The notes: a model not told the origin generated them from the sequence alone. A stretch of DNA of 64,000 bases from Hypericibacter terrae (GCF_008728855.1 NZ_CP042906.1:4989001-5053000), one strand, 5' to 3'. Shown: positions 1 to 9,166, counted from the stretch's first letter. Translations and numbers: made by a program.

Positions 1-34
1 CGCCCGTTTCGTTTCAGGCCCTTTTCAGACCGCG

Positions 35-1087
35 ATGACCAAAGCCTCCACATCCGCCGTTTCCTTCCGGCAGGTGAGCCGCCATTACGGCGAGGTTCGC
101 GCCGCCGACAATGTCAGCTTCGATATCGAGGACGGCGAATTCTTCGCCATGCTGGGCCCCTCGGGCTCGGGCAAGACCACCTGCCTGCGCCTGATCGCGG
201 GCTTCGAGCAGCCGACCTCGGGCGACATCCTGATCCACGGCAAATCGGTCGCGGGCGTGCCGCCTTATGAGCGCGACGTCAACACCGTGTTCCAGGATTA
301 CGCCCTCTTCCCGCATATGAATGTCGCGGACAATGTCGCCTACGGCCCGATGATCCGCGGCGAGCCCAAGGCGCAGCGGCTGCGCGAGGCCGAGGAAATG
401 CTGCGCATGGTGGCGCTCGAGGGATTGGGCGCGCGCAAGCCGAACCAGCTCTCGGGCGGCCAGCGCCAGCGCGTGGCGCTCGCGCGCGCGCTCATCAACA
501 AGCCGAGCCTGCTGCTGCTGGACGAGCCGCTGGGCGCGCTCGATCTCAAGCTGCGCGAGCAGATGCAGGTCGAGCTCAAGGCGATCCAGCGGCGCGTCGG
601 CATCACATTCATCTATGTGACCCACGACCAGGGCGAGGCGCTCGGCATGAGCGACCGCGTGGCCGTCTTCAACCGGGGCCGCATCGAGCAGATCGGCTCG
701 CCGGCCGACGTCTACGAGCATCCGGCCTCGGCCTTCGTCGCGGGTTTCGTCGGCGTCTCCAACATCCTCACCGGTGCGGCGGCCCGCTCGATCGCCGGCG
801 CGCCCGCGGCCTTCTCGATCCGGCCGGAGAAGATCACCCTGGTGGCGGGCGGCGAGGAAGCCCCGCCGCCGGGCGCCTGCGTCGCGCGCGGCAAGATCGA
901 CAGCCTGCTCTATCTGGGCTCTTCGACCCGGTTCAACGTGGCGCTCGAAGGCGGCGGCGAGCTCACCGTGATCGAGCAGAACCGCAGCGGCGGCGCCCGC
1001 GGCGGTGCCGAGATGCAGGGCCGGCCCGTGCTGCTCTGGTGGCGCCGGGACCACATGCAGGGCATGGTGGAGAGCTCCTCCGCATGA
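35..1087 (+). CDS. potA: PotA-type ABC transporter ATP-binding protein
   Basis: ATPase of an ABC importer of the spermidine/putrescine class, expected on the inner face of the cytoplasmic membrane. Walker A (GPSGSGKT) is at residues 41-48, the LSGGQ signature at 139-143, Walker B (LLLLDEP) at 159-165 and the switch His at 197. A C-terminal TOBE-like region (about 245-350) is typical of PotA/AfuC proteins and puts the length (350 aa) in the normal range. The stop overlaps the next permease start (ATGA). The periplasmic binding protein is not in the window and may lie upstream. The substrate (polyamine, Fe3+ or other) cannot be told from the ATPase. Confidence 0.9.
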   Translation: MTKASTSAVSFRQVSRHYGEVRAADNVSFDIEDGEFFAMLGPSGSGKTTCLRLIAGFEQPTSGDILIHGKSVAGVPPYERDVNTVFQDYALFPHMNVADNVAYGPMIRGEPKAQRLREAEEMLRMVALEGLGARKPNQLSGGQRQRVALARALINKPSLLLLDEPLGALDLKLREQMQVELKAIQRRVGITFIYVTHDQGEALGMSDRVAVFNRGRIEQIGSPADVYEHPASAFVAGFVGVSNILTGAAARSIAGAPAAFSIRPEKITLVAGGEEAPPPGACVARGKIDSLLYLGSSTRFNVALEGGGELTVIEQNRSGGARGGAEMQGRPVLLWWRRDHMQGMVESSSA

Positions 1088-2016
1088 GCCTCGACGTCAC
1101 CCTCTCCTCGCCGCTGACGCGCCTGTCCTCGTTCCTCTATCTGCGCCCACGCCTGGTGCTGACCCTGCTGCTGGTCCCGCCCCTGCTGTGGCTCGGCATC
1201 GTCTATCTGGGATCGCTCTTCGCGCTCCTGGCGCAGAGCATCTTCTATATCGACGACTTCAGCGGCCTGACCGTCTATGAGCCGACGCTTCGCACCTATG
1301 CGGAGCTCTTCACCCCGGCCAACCTCACCATCATCCTGCGAACGGTGGTGATGGCGGCGGCCGTCACCGTCGTCTGCGGCACGATCGCCTTCCCGCTCGC
1401 CTATTACATGGCGCGCTATGCCGGCATGAAGGCCAAGGCGATCTTCTATCTCGCCGTGATGCTGCCGCTCTGGTCGAACTATCTGGTGCGCGTCTATTCC
1501 TGGAAGCTGATCCTGGCCAAGGAGGGCGCCATCAGCTGGATCTTCGCACAGTTGCATCTGAGCTGGGTCCTCGACGGGATCCTCGCCATCCCCGTGATCG
1601 GCGGCCCCTCCCTGTCCTCTTCCTATCTCGGCACCGGCCTAGTCTTCACCTATATCTGGCTGCCCTACATGATCTTGCCGGTGGAAGCGGCGCTGGAGCG
1701 TGTGCCGCGCTCGCTGCTCGAGGCCTCGGCCGATCTGGGCGCGAGGCCCAAGGCCACCCTGCGCAAGGTCATCCTGCCGCTCGCGGTTCCCGGCATCGCC
1801 GCCGGCTCGATCTTCACCTTCTCGCTGACCTTGGGCGACTACATCATCCCCAACCTGGTCGGCTCCTCGCGGCCCTTCATCGGCCAGGTGGTCTACAGCC
1901 TGCAGGGCACGGCGGGCAATCTGCCGCTGGCCGCCGCCTTCGCCATGGTGCCGGTGCTGGTGATGGCGGGTTACATCACGCTCGCCAAGCGCTTCGGAGC
2001 CTTCGATGCCCTCTAA
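1084..2016 (+). CDS. potB: PotB-type ABC transporter permease
   Basis: Inner-membrane permease with about six hydrophobic segments. It carries the EAA-type cytoplasmic loop ([20 protein letters not shown]) that docks on the ATPase. I chose the ATG at 1084, which overlaps the stop of the ATPase gene as ATGA; an upstream in-frame ATG at 1039 lies inside that gene and adds a charged extension unlike the family. The 310 aa length fits PotB. The ATPase-PotB-PotC order with overlapping ends indicates one transcript. Confidence 0.88.
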   Translation: MSLDVTLSSPLTRLSSFLYLRPRLVLTLLLVPPLLWLGIVYLGSLFALLAQSIFYIDDFSGLTVYEPTLRTYAELFTPANLTIILRTVVMAAAVTVVCGTIAFPLAYYMARYAGMKAKAIFYLAVMLPLWSNYLVRVYSWKLILAKEGAISWIFAQLHLSWVLDGILAIPVIGGPSLSSSYLGTGLVFTYIWLPYMILPVEAALERVPRSLLEASADLGARPKATLRKVILPLAVPGIAAGSIFTFSLTLGDYIIPNLVGSSRPFIGQVVYSLQGTAGNLPLAAAFAMVPVLVMAGYITLAKRFGAFDAL

Positions 2017-2845
2017 GGCCGCCAGCAACAGCAGCCTGAGGATGGGCGAGCGGCCGAGCTTCAGCCTCAAGGCCGCGGCGACCTTCGGGCTCCTGTTCCT
2101 CAACCTGCCGCTGGCTTTCATCCTGCTCTACGCCTTCTCGACGGACGACCGGAGCTTCACCTTCCCGCCGCCGGGCCTGACCCTGAAATGGTTCGCGGTC
2201 GCCTGGGAGCGCGACGACATCTGGCAGGCGCTCTGGCTTTCGGTGCGCGTGGCTCTCACAGGAACGGCGATCGCGCTGGTGCTGGGCACGCTGGCCTCGG
2301 CCGCGATGTTCCGTTTCCGCTTCTTCGGCAAGGAAGCGATCACGCTCCTGATCCTGCTGCCGATCGCGCTGCCGGGCATCGTCACCGGCATCAGCCTGCG
2401 GTCGGCCTTCGGCTTCGTCGATATGCCCTTCAGCTACTGGACCATCGTGCTGGGCCACGCGACCTTCTGCATCGTCGTGGTTTACAACAATGTGATCGCC
2501 CGATTGCGCCGGTCCTCGCCGGCCCTGATCGAGGCCTCGATGGATCTGGGGGCCAACAGCTTCCAGACGTTCCGGCATGTCATCCTGCCCAATATCGCCA
2601 CGGCGCTGCTGGCGGGCGGGATGCTGGCCTTTGCCCTTTCTTTCGACGAGGTCATTGTCACGACCTTCACCGCCGGGCAGCAGCAGACGATTCCCATCTG
2701 GATCCTCGGCCAATTGTTACGGCCGCGCGAACGCCCTGTCACAAATGTCGTGGCGGTGTTTGTCATTCTGGTCACGATGCTGCCGATCCTGGGCGCCTAT
2801 TGGCTCACCCGCGATACGCATGATGCGAGCGGCAGCGGCAAATAG
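2006..2845 (+). CDS. potC: PotC-type ABC transporter permease
   Basis: Second permease of the PotABC-type importer, 279 aa, with about six membrane segments and an EAA loop ([20 protein letters not shown]). The start at 2006 overlaps the end of the potB-like gene by 11 bases, consistent with translational coupling. Together with the previous two genes it would form the membrane channel and motor; a binding protein must be encoded elsewhere. Confidence 0.88.
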   Translation: MPSKAASNSSLRMGERPSFSLKAAATFGLLFLNLPLAFILLYAFSTDDRSFTFPPPGLTLKWFAVAWERDDIWQALWLSVRVALTGTAIALVLGTLASAAMFRFRFFGKEAITLLILLPIALPGIVTGISLRSAFGFVDMPFSYWTIVLGHATFCIVVVYNNVIARLRRSSPALIEASMDLGANSFQTFRHVILPNIATALLAGGMLAFALSFDEVIVTTFTAGQQQTIPIWILGQLLRPRERPVTNVVAVFVILVTMLPILGAYWLTRDTHDASGSGK

Positions 2846-3002
2846 CGGCGGTGGCATTTCGATGGCATCGGAAAACTCGCTTGCCAGCTCAAATCGCCCC
2901 TAGACAGAATATCCGGACGATCAAGGGTCCGGGCGCTGCCGCGTCGTCTGCTCATTAGAGCGTCCTGACAACGTTCCCCCCGAACCGCTGATTGACGGAC
3001 CA

Positions 3003-3026
3003 ACCGCGCTGCTCTTGCCGCGCGGT
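3003..3026 (+). promoter_or_regulatory. hairpin in the region upstream of the cold-shock gene
   Basis: ACCGCGC and GCGCGGT form a 7-bp stem with a 10-nt loop, followed by TTTCT, about 34 bases before the cold-shock start. It could be a leader structure of the cold-shock mRNA or a weak terminator of the upstream transcript. The sequence does not decide between these. Confidence 0.35.
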
Positions 3027-3059
3027 TTCTGACTTGCCCCTATGCCCAGGGAGACGTTT

Positions 3060-3269
3060 ATGGCTACCGGCACCGTGAAGTGGTTCAACCCGACCAAAGG
3101 CTATGGCTTCATCCGCCCCGATGGCGGCAACAAGGACGTGTTCGTGCATGTGACCGCCGTGCAGCGCGCCGGCTTGCAGACCCTGAAGGAGGGTCAGAAG
3201 ATCGGCTTCGAGATCCAGCACAGCAAGGACGGGCGCGAGTCCGCCGAAAACCTGGCCGTGGTCGACTGA
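3060..3269 (+). CDS. cspA: cold-shock protein (CspA family)
   Basis: Small single-domain OB-fold nucleic-acid-binding protein, 69 aa. The RNP1-type motif KGYGFI and RNP2-type VFVHV are both present. I place the start at 3060, where GGGAGA lies 8 bases upstream and the protein begins MATGTVKWFN as in the family; the in-frame ATG at 3042 would add six residues and put the ribosome site inside the gene. Such proteins bind RNA and single-stranded DNA and act as RNA chaperones. The gene stands alone and is followed by a strong palindrome. Confidence 0.95.
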   Translation: MATGTVKWFNPTKGYGFIRPDGGNKDVFVHVTAVQRAGLQTLKEGQKIGFEIQHSKDGRESAENLAVVD

Positions 3270-3313
3270 ACCGAGCGATCGAAGGGTTCCCGAACTCCCG
3301 CAGCGAAACCGTA

Positions 3314-3337
3314 GGGCCGGCGCCCGGGCGCCGGCCC
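3314..3337. terminator. 24-bp perfect palindrome between convergent genes
   Basis: GGGCCGGCGCCC is followed directly by its exact inverse, giving a 24-bp perfect GC palindrome between the cold-shock gene (+) and the reductase (-). The flank GATTTGTG is only mildly T-rich. It probably acts as a bidirectional terminator or transcript-stabilising hairpin. Confidence 0.6.
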
Positions 3338-3345
3338 GATTTGTG

Positions 3346-4278
3346 TCAGGCCTCTTTTCGCGCGGCGCGCCGGGCCTCGTAAACGGCGACGTGGCAGGCC
3401 GCGGCCTCGATCAGCGGCGTCGCAATTCCCAGGGCCCGCCCGCGCGCGACCATGTCGCCCAGGATATGGGCGCCTTCGGTCGCGCCGCCGCGCTCGAGAT
3501 CGCGCAACATCGACGCCTGCACCGCCGAGGCCGGATCGGTCAGCCGCTGCGCGGTCGCCTCGAGGACCTTGTCGCGGGCGGCATGGCCGCTGGCCGCCGC
3601 CACGGCGCTCGCTTCCTTCAGCATCGCCCGCGCGATGCCGGCCCCGCCGGCCCGCGCGATCTCGCCGACGCTCCCGCGCATCAGGCAGGTGAGCCCCGCC
3701 AGCGTGGCCAGCATGGTGAACTTCTCCCACATCTCCTGCAGGACATTCTCGCTCAACACCGACTTGAACTTGGCGGGCGCCAGATCGGCGGCGATCGCCC
3801 GCACCCGATCGCTGCCGCCGCCGGCGCGCTCGCCGAAGGTCAGGCGCGGCGGCAGGTCGAGATGGCGGATCTCGCCGTTGGGTCCGAGCGTCGCGGAGAT
3901 ATGGCAGACACCGCCCAGCACGCGCTCGGCGCCGAAGGCGAGCTCGAGCCGGTCGAGATGCAGGAGCCCGTTCAGCAGCGGCAGGATCGCCGTGGCGCTG
4001 CCGAGATAGGGCGCCACCGCCGCCATCGCACCGTCGAGGTCATAGGCCTTGCAGGTCAGGAGCAGCGTGTCGAAGGGCTGGGCCGCCGGCTCGCCCTGGA
4101 GCAGCAGCTTCGGCTGCAGCCGGGTCGCGCCGTCGGGGCTTTCGATGACCAGCCCCTGCTCGCGCAGCAGCCGCGCGCGAGCCGGACGCACCAGAAAGGT
4201 GACGTCGCCACCCGCCTCCTGCAGCCGGCCGCCGAAATAGCCGCCGACGCCGCCCGCTCCCAGGATCAACCAGCGCAT
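3346..4278 (-). CDS. panE: 2-dehydropantoate 2-reductase family (PanE/ApbA-like)
   Basis: NADPH-dependent reductase of the ketopantoate reductase fold, 310 aa. The N-terminus has the Rossmann motif GAGGVGGYFGG (residues 7-17), followed by the family segment LLLTCKAYDLDGAM with a conserved Lys. The C-terminal helical domain is complete. PanE makes pantoate for coenzyme A synthesis, but many bacteria carry paralogues of this family with other 2-oxoacid substrates, so the exact role is inferred. Neighbouring genes give no pathway context. Confidence 0.8.
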   Translation of the reverse strand: MRWLILGAGGVGGYFGGRLQEAGGDVTFLVRPARARLLREQGLVIESPDGATRLQPKLLLQGEPAAQPFDTLLLTCKAYDLDGAMAAVAPYLGSATAILPLLNGLLHLDRLELAFGAERVLGGVCHISATLGPNGEIRHLDLPPRLTFGERAGGGSDRVRAIAADLAPAKFKSVLSENVLQEMWEKFTMLATLAGLTCLMRGSVGEIARAGGAGIARAMLKEASAVAAASGHAARDKVLEATAQRLTDPASAVQASMLRDLERGGATEGAHILGDMVARGRALGIATPLIEAAACHVAVYEARRAARKEA

Positions 4279-4418
4279 CGCTCGAGGAACCTTCTGTTAA
4301 GGTAAATTCCCGGATCATAGGGCGGGCCCGGCGTCCTTGAAGGGCCCCAGTTGAAGGCAGGCGGCCCGATGGGCATAGTGGCGCCCGCCCAGCCCCCCAA
4401 TCAACCGAGGCTTCCAAG

Positions 4419-5849
4419 GTGCAGGAACTCCAGCGGCTGCTCGATAATGGCCGATTCTATCACCGTCAGGGTCGTCTGACCGAGGCGGCGGACATCTATC
4501 GCCAGGTGCGCCGCGCCGATCCCCAGAATCCGATGGCCCATCATCTCCTGGGCCTGGTGCTGCACCAGCAGGGCAAGCGCGACGAGGCATTGCAGGCGCT
4601 GGCGGAAGCCGTGCGGCTCGAGCCCGACAACGCAGCCTATCGCACCGGCTTCGCCGAGCTCCTGATTCTCGAGAACGACCCCGAGGCGGTGCGGATCCAA
4701 CTCGAGGCCGCCAGGACGCTGCAACCGCGCACGGCCGTGCTGCTGGTCCGCCAGGCGGTCATGTGGGGCCAGATCGGCGATCCCGATCTGGCGATCAAGA
4801 CGGCCGAGGAGGCCGTCGCGGTCGACAGCAATCACCCGCAAGGCCATCAGGTGCTGGGCATGCTCCTGCGCGAGCAGGGCGATCTCGGCCGCGCCGCAGA
4901 GCATCTGCTGGCGGCGCGCCGGGCCTCACCGGCGGCACCCGATCCCCAGACCACCTGCGCCCTGACGCTGTTCGCACTCGGCCGCCATGCCGAGATCGCA
5001 ACGCTGCCGCCGCCGGCCGATCAGCGCAACCTCTATCGCGAAGCGGTCCTGAGCGCGCTCGCCGTGTGGCAGCAGGGCGATCTGCCCCAGATCGAAGCGG
5101 CGCTGGCCAAATGCGATGAAATCGCGCAGGCCCGGGGCGGCCGCACCGAGGACGTCTATGCCGGCTATCACGGCCAGATGGCGCGGCTCGTCGATTCCCG
5201 CAAGCGTTCGGCCGATCTCTACAAGCAGAAGACCAAGAACGACGTCGCCGTCGTCGGCGACATGCAGTCGCTGTCGGCCGCCAATCTCACGGTCAAGCTG
5301 GGCGAGGATATCGTGCGCCTGCGTACCGCTTTCGTGCCGGGCTGCGTCGCGGTCAATCTCTTCAAGCGCGCCGCCAACTCCTGCCGCGCCGGTTTCGAGG
5401 CGGCGCTGGATCGCCAGCCCGCGGGCGGGCGCGTCATCGCCTCGGTCGGCGACATGGATTGCCGCTACACCATCGGCTTCATGGACCTGCTGCGCCGGCA
5501 TCCGGAGATGGAAGGCCGCAAGCTCGTCAGCGAGACGGTGCAACGCTATACCGACTGGGTCGTCGACGCCGCCAATCAGCGCAAGCTCGATCTCATCCTG
5601 ATGGGACCGCCCGCGCGCGCCGTGGCGCTGAACTTCGTCCCGCCGGCCGTCGCCCGGCAGTTCCTCGAGCTGGTCGAGTTCTTCAACAGCGAGCTGCGCG
5701 CCGCCGCCGGTCGCGCCGGGCTGATCTATGTCGATCTCTACGACGCGACGGTGGGTCCGCACCGGCGCGGCCGCGAGGACTGCTTCATCGACACCACCCA
5801 CGTGCAGCCGTCGGCCGTCGCTGCCGCGATCAAGGCCGCCGGCTTCTGA
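4419..5849 (+). CDS. TPR protein with SGNH-like C-terminal domain
   Basis: A 476-aa protein starting at GTG 4419. Residues about 10-190 are tetratricopeptide repeats (for example the segment with AHHLLGLVLHQQGKRDEA). The C-terminal half (about 265-476) shows a pattern like SGNH hydrolase-type domains: GDMQS near the start of the domain, GDMDCRY in the middle and DTTHVQP near the end, where SGNH proteins carry the Asp-x-x-His pair. The first block reads GDM rather than GDS, so the usual nucleophile is missing or shifted. It may be a glycan-related or protein-interaction protein; function is not established. A 57-aa membrane protein follows 10 bases later. Confidence 0.7.
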   Translation: MQELQRLLDNGRFYHRQGRLTEAADIYRQVRRADPQNPMAHHLLGLVLHQQGKRDEALQALAEAVRLEPDNAAYRTGFAELLILENDPEAVRIQLEAARTLQPRTAVLLVRQAVMWGQIGDPDLAIKTAEEAVAVDSNHPQGHQVLGMLLREQGDLGRAAEHLLAARRASPAAPDPQTTCALTLFALGRHAEIATLPPPADQRNLYREAVLSALAVWQQGDLPQIEAALAKCDEIAQARGGRTEDVYAGYHGQMARLVDSRKRSADLYKQKTKNDVAVVGDMQSLSAANLTVKLGEDIVRLRTAFVPGCVAVNLFKRAANSCRAGFEAALDRQPAGGRVIASVGDMDCRYTIGFMDLLRRHPEMEGRKLVSETVQRYTDWVVDAANQRKLDLILMGPPARAVALNFVPPAVARQFLELVEFFNSELRAAAGRAGLIYVDLYDATVGPHRRGREDCFIDTTHVQPSAVAAAIKAAGF

Positions 5850-5859
5850 GCGCATCTCG

Positions 5860-6033
5860 ATGAATGCGGTGCTGTCGCTCTATCTGCTTTGGGTCGTCCT
5901 GCCCGGGATCGCCGCCGCCGGCATCGGTGCGGCGATCCTGCGCAGCAACCGCCTCAAGGGCGGCTTGCTGGGCGCCGTTGCGGGCCTGGTGCTGGGGCAG
6001 CTGGCGCTGCTGCTGCTGAGCTCGCCGAGCTGA
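5860..6033 (+). CDS. small membrane protein, hypothetical
   Basis: A 57-aa product (MNAVLSLYLLWVVLPG...) with two hydrophobic stretches separated by a short RSNRLKGG loop. The ATG at 5860 lies 10 bases after the TPR gene stop. Longer in-frame starts lie inside the TPR gene and give a non-membrane N-terminus. I do not recognise the family; co-transcription with the TPR gene is likely. Confidence 0.6.
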   Translation: MNAVLSLYLLWVVLPGIAAAGIGAAILRSNRLKGGLLGAVAGLVLGQLALLLLSSPS

Positions 6034-6185
6034 AGGCCCGGACGGCCGCGAGCGAAACCGAGCGCTGATTGGCCGGGAAGGGTGCCGCGTCCGAATGGCG
6101 CTGGCGGGCCCAGATCAGCACCGAAGCCAGGCGCCCCGCCGAAAGACCCTTCCAGATCAGCATGTTAGATCGCCGCGAAAAATTC

Positions 6186-6202
6186 TTGCGAATGAGTTGC
6201 AA
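6186..6202 (+). promoter_or_regulatory. Fur-like palindrome upstream of bfd-bfr
   Basis: TTGCGAATGAGTTGCAA has matching outer arms (TTGC/GCAA) around an AT-rich centre, like the TGCGAAT-type iron boxes bound by Fur-family regulators. It lies about 75 bases before bfd, an iron-storage partner gene commonly under iron control. Assignment to Fur rather than Irr is inference. Confidence 0.5.
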
Positions 6203-6276
6203 TCGCACCGACTATCCCTTAATCAAGAACCGCTTGCAACAAACCTCGTGGCGCCTCGCCAGGGGACGGTCGGTCG

Positions 6277-6492
6277 ATGTATGTCTGCAATTGCAATGGC
6301 TTGAGTGAAGGGGCGGTGCGCAAGGAAATCGCGCAGCGCTCGCGCGCTTGCGGCGGTGCCGGTCCCGGTTCCGTCGGTCAATTGTTCGGTTGCTTCGGTT
6401 GCAAGCCGCAATGCGGGAAATGCGTTGCGGATATGAAGCAGCTCATCGACGAGCCCAATCGCATCGGGAGTCTCATGCTCGCGGCCGAATGA
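6277..6492 (+). CDS. bfd: bacterioferritin-associated ferredoxin
   Basis: A 71-aa [2Fe-2S] protein of the BFD family. It begins MYVCNCNG, giving the Cys-x-Cys pair, and has a second cluster region FGCFGCKPQCGKC; extra cysteines accompany the usual C-x2-C. Bfd donates electrons to bacterioferritin to release stored iron. The bfr gene begins 31 bases downstream, supporting a bfd-bfr operon, and an iron-box-like palindrome lies upstream. Confidence 0.9.
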   Translation: MYVCNCNGLSEGAVRKEIAQRSRACGGAGPGSVGQLFGCFGCKPQCGKCVADMKQLIDEPNRIGSLMLAAE

Positions 6493-6522
6493 CGCGTCGC
6501 TCGAAAGAGAGGGAAAGGCGTC

Positions 6523-7038
6523 ATGAAGGGCGACAAGCATGTCATCGAGCAGCTCAACCGCGTGCTGACCAACGAGCTGACGGCGGTCAATCAGTATTTC
6601 CTCCACGCCCGCATGTACGAGCATTGGGGACTGAAGCGGCTTGCCAAGCATGAGTACGAGGAATCGATCGAGGAGATGAAGCACGCGGACAAGCTCATCA
6701 AGCGCGTGCTGCTGCTCGAAGGCCTCCCCAACCTGCAGGATCTCCACAAGCTCAAGATCGGCGAGACGGTGCCCGAGGCGCTCGCGGCCGATCTCGATCT
6801 GGAGCGGCGCAGCCGCAAGACCCTGGTCGAGGCGATCGGCATCTGCGAGAAGACGCCCGACTATGTGAGCCGCGACATCTTCCGCCACATCCTCGACGAC
6901 ACCGAGCACCATATCAACCATCTCGAGACAGCTCGATCTGGCCGAGAAGACCGGCCTGCAGAACTATCTGCAGTCGCAGAAGATCGAGTGCTGACCTCTA
7001 ATCCCTTCCCCCAGGCGGGCTACGCCCGCGACTCTTAA
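6523..7038 (+). pseudogene. bfr: bacterioferritin, frameshifted near its C-terminus
   Basis: The first 136 residues are a clear bacterioferritin: E18, E51, the haem ligand M52, H54, E94 and H130 all fall at their E. coli positions. After LET (codons 6922-6930) the open frame continues with unrelated residues to 7038. In the +1 frame from 6929 to a TGA at 6992-6994 the sequence reads [20 protein letters not shown] plus one Cys, which is the normal bacterioferritin end. Two bases appear to be missing (or one added) near 6928, so the native gene would end at 6994 with 157 aa. Residue 127, usually Glu at the ferroxidase centre, is Thr, with Glu at 128. The shift may be a true mutation or an assembly error. 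Confidence 0.85.
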
Positions 7039-7156
7039 AAGCTTGCCAGCGAAGCTGGCGGGGCGGGGGAAGGTTAGGAAGGGGGTGCCACGCACCCGAT
7101 GCGTGTCGCAGCGGCACCCCTCCCCCTACCTCCTCCCGCAGGGGGAGGGGGCGTGA
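7002..7156. repeat. REP-like palindromic repeat cluster (copy 1)
   Basis: The interval between bfr and the next gene contains inverted C-rich/G-rich arms: a CTTCCCCC...GGGGGAAG pair (about 7006-7072) and the core CCCCTCCCCCTACC...GGGGGAGGGGGCG at 7117-7153. The core recurs at about 44.3, 46.9 and 61.3 kb. It can fold into a long GC hairpin and probably separates the convergent bfr and oxidoreductase transcripts. Confidence 0.75.
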
Positions 7157-7172
7157 TTTTCTTGAAGCGCTC

Positions 7173-8762
7173 TCACTTCCTTTTCCGAAAATCCTTTATC
7201 ACCCGGTGCGCGGCGTTGCGACCGGGGACCCCGGAGACGCCGCCGCCGGGATGGGCGCCGGAGCCGCAGAGATAGAGACCCGCGACCGGCGTGCGATACT
7301 GCGCGGCGTCGGGATGCGGCCTGAGGCTGAAGATCTGATCGAGGTCGTGCCGGCCATGGAAGATGTCGCCTTCGGTCAGGCCGAAGACGCGCTCCAGATC
7401 GAGCGGCGTCAGCAATTGCCGCCCGACGATCAGGGATCGCAGGCCCGGCATGTGACGTTCGATCTGGGTCAGGGCTTGCTCGGCCACATCCTTGCCGATG
7501 ACATCCCAGCTCCTCCCGTTCGCCAGCTTGTAGGGACAGTATTTCGCGATCAGGCTCATCACGTGATGGCCGCGCGGCGCCAGGCTGTCGTCCGAGGCCG
7601 AAGGAATCCGGATGTCGATATAGAATTCGTCCGGAATCTCGCCGAGGGTCGCTTTGCGATAGGCCGCCTCGATCGCCGCCCGCTCGGGAATGATGGTGAT
7701 GGAGGAGCCCAGCGCGATCGCAGCCTCCGCGCCCTCCAGTTCCGCAAAGCGCGGCGTGCCCGACAGCGCCAGGTTCATGCGGATGGTGGCGTGGCCGTAG
7801 CGCAGCGTGCCGATATCGCGCGCGAAGCCCTCGGGCAGATGCTCGGGGCCCACGAATTTGAGGAAGGTGCGCTTCGGATCGGCATTGGAGAGCACCATGC
7901 GGGCGCGGATCTCCTCGCCGCCCTCGAGCCGGACGCCGACGGCGCGCTTGTTCTCGACCATGATCCGCTCGACCGGCGCCGCGGTCCGGAACTCGACGCC
8001 ATGGGCGCGGCCGGCGCCGGCCATGGCTTGGGTGATGGCGCCCATGCCGCCCTTGGCCATGCCCCAGCCGCCGCGCTTGCCTTCGAACTCGCCCAGCGCG
8101 TGGTGGAAGAAGGGAATGGCCGAACCCGGCTGATCGAGGCTCGAGAAATTGCCGGAGACGCAATGCGCCGCATAGAGATTGCGGATCCGCTCGCTCTCGA
8201 ACCAGCGCTCGACGATGGCATTGGCCGAGCTGGTGAAGAGCTGCGCCAGCAGATGGCGGTCGGCCGGATCGAGCGCCTTGATCTGGCGCCCGGCCCCGAC
8301 CATCGAGAGCAGCTCCAGGAAACCGCCGCCCAGATGCGGCGGCTCCTTGAACCATTGCTCGCGGATGACGGCACCCACGCGCTGTACCGCCGCGCCGAAG
8401 CGTTCGATTGCCTCGTAATCGCGGTTGGAGAAGCGCCCGACAGCGGCGCGATCATGAGTCTCGTCGCCGGTCGACAGCAGCGGGCGACCGTCGGCGAAGA
8501 GATCGAGATGACCCTTGAGCGGGATGGTCTGGTAGCCATGGGCCGGCAGGTCGAGATCGGCCACGATTTCCGGGCGCAGCAGGCTGACCGTGTAGGACGC
8601 GACCGAATTGCGGTAGCCCGGATGGAACTCCTCGGTCACCGCCGCCCCGCCGAGCACGGCACGGCGCTCCACCACCAGGGTCTTCAGGCCGGCCTTGCCG
8701 AGATAGGCCGCCGCTGTCAGGCCGTTATGCCCGCCTCCCACCACGATCGCATCATAAACCAT
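7173..8762 (-). CDS. FAD-dependent oxidoreductase, phytoene desaturase/PYROXD2-like
   Basis: A 529-aa NAD(P)/FAD oxidoreductase. The N-terminus has the dinucleotide-binding motif VVGGGHNGLTAAAYLGKAG (residues 7-25) and the following E-R segment; the C-terminus has CGSGAHPGGGVSGVPG, the second FAD contact typical of phytoene-desaturase and PYROXD2-type proteins. Length matches that family (about 520-560 aa). No carotenoid genes are nearby, so a carotenoid role is not supported and the substrate is unknown. Confidence 0.85.
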   Translation of the reverse strand: MVYDAIVVGGGHNGLTAAAYLGKAGLKTLVVERRAVLGGAAVTEEFHPGYRNSVASYTVSLLRPEIVADLDLPAHGYQTIPLKGHLDLFADGRPLLSTGDETHDRAAVGRFSNRDYEAIERFGAAVQRVGAVIREQWFKEPPHLGGGFLELLSMVGAGRQIKALDPADRHLLAQLFTSSANAIVERWFESERIRNLYAAHCVSGNFSSLDQPGSAIPFFHHALGEFEGKRGGWGMAKGGMGAITQAMAGAGRAHGVEFRTAAPVERIMVENKRAVGVRLEGGEEIRARMVLSNADPKRTFLKFVGPEHLPEGFARDIGTLRYGHATIRMNLALSGTPRFAELEGAEAAIALGSSITIIPERAAIEAAYRKATLGEIPDEFYIDIRIPSASDDSLAPRGHHVMSLIAKYCPYKLANGRSWDVIGKDVAEQALTQIERHMPGLRSLIVGRQLLTPLDLERVFGLTEGDIFHGRHDLDQIFSLRPHPDAAQYRTPVAGLYLCGSGAHPGGGVSGVPGRNAAHRVIKDFRKRK

Positions 8763-8974
8763 TACGCCGTCCCCCTCGCTGTCGCGGCGGGCAGTCTAGG
8801 GAGGTCATTTCGACGCTGCCAGCCCCTTGCCGACCCTTGTCACCATGCCGGATCCGCGGTCCTGGCCCTGGTCAGGGGGTGCGGTGCACGATAGCCTTGG
8901 CCCCTCGATCGGGAGCGTGACCGCAGCCGCGCCGGCGATCCTTCTGACAGCAGGAAAAAGGGGCAAGGTCCAAT

Positions 8975-9166
8975 ATGGCAGCGATCATCCGACAGGTGCC
9001 GGGCGTCATCGGCGCCATTGCGGCGTACATCGTCCTCAAGCTGATGTGGTGGCTGTTCGGCCTGCAATCGATCGCGGGCGAGGTGCTGATCCTGGTGGTC
9101 GTCACCCTGGGGGTCGCGCTCCTGGCCGAGCGCGCCATGCGGAAATATCAGCAATCGACCTTGTGA
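8975..9166 (+). CDS. small two-helix membrane protein, hypothetical
   Basis: A 63-aa product with two hydrophobic stretches (about 8-30 and 34-52) and a basic C-terminal end (ERAMRKYQQ). A purine-rich stretch (AAAAAGGGGCAAGG) lies 9-20 bases upstream. It stands alone between the oxidoreductase and the DUF486 gene. I do not recognise the family. Confidence 0.6.
   Translation: MAAIIRQVPGVIGAIAAYIVLKLMWWLFGLQSIAGEVLILVVVTLGVALLAERAMRKYQQSTL

Noticed and set aside
3042-3059. Upstream in-frame ATG for the cold-shock gene
   Set aside because: It would place the GGGAGA ribosome site inside the coding region and add six residues not seen in the family.
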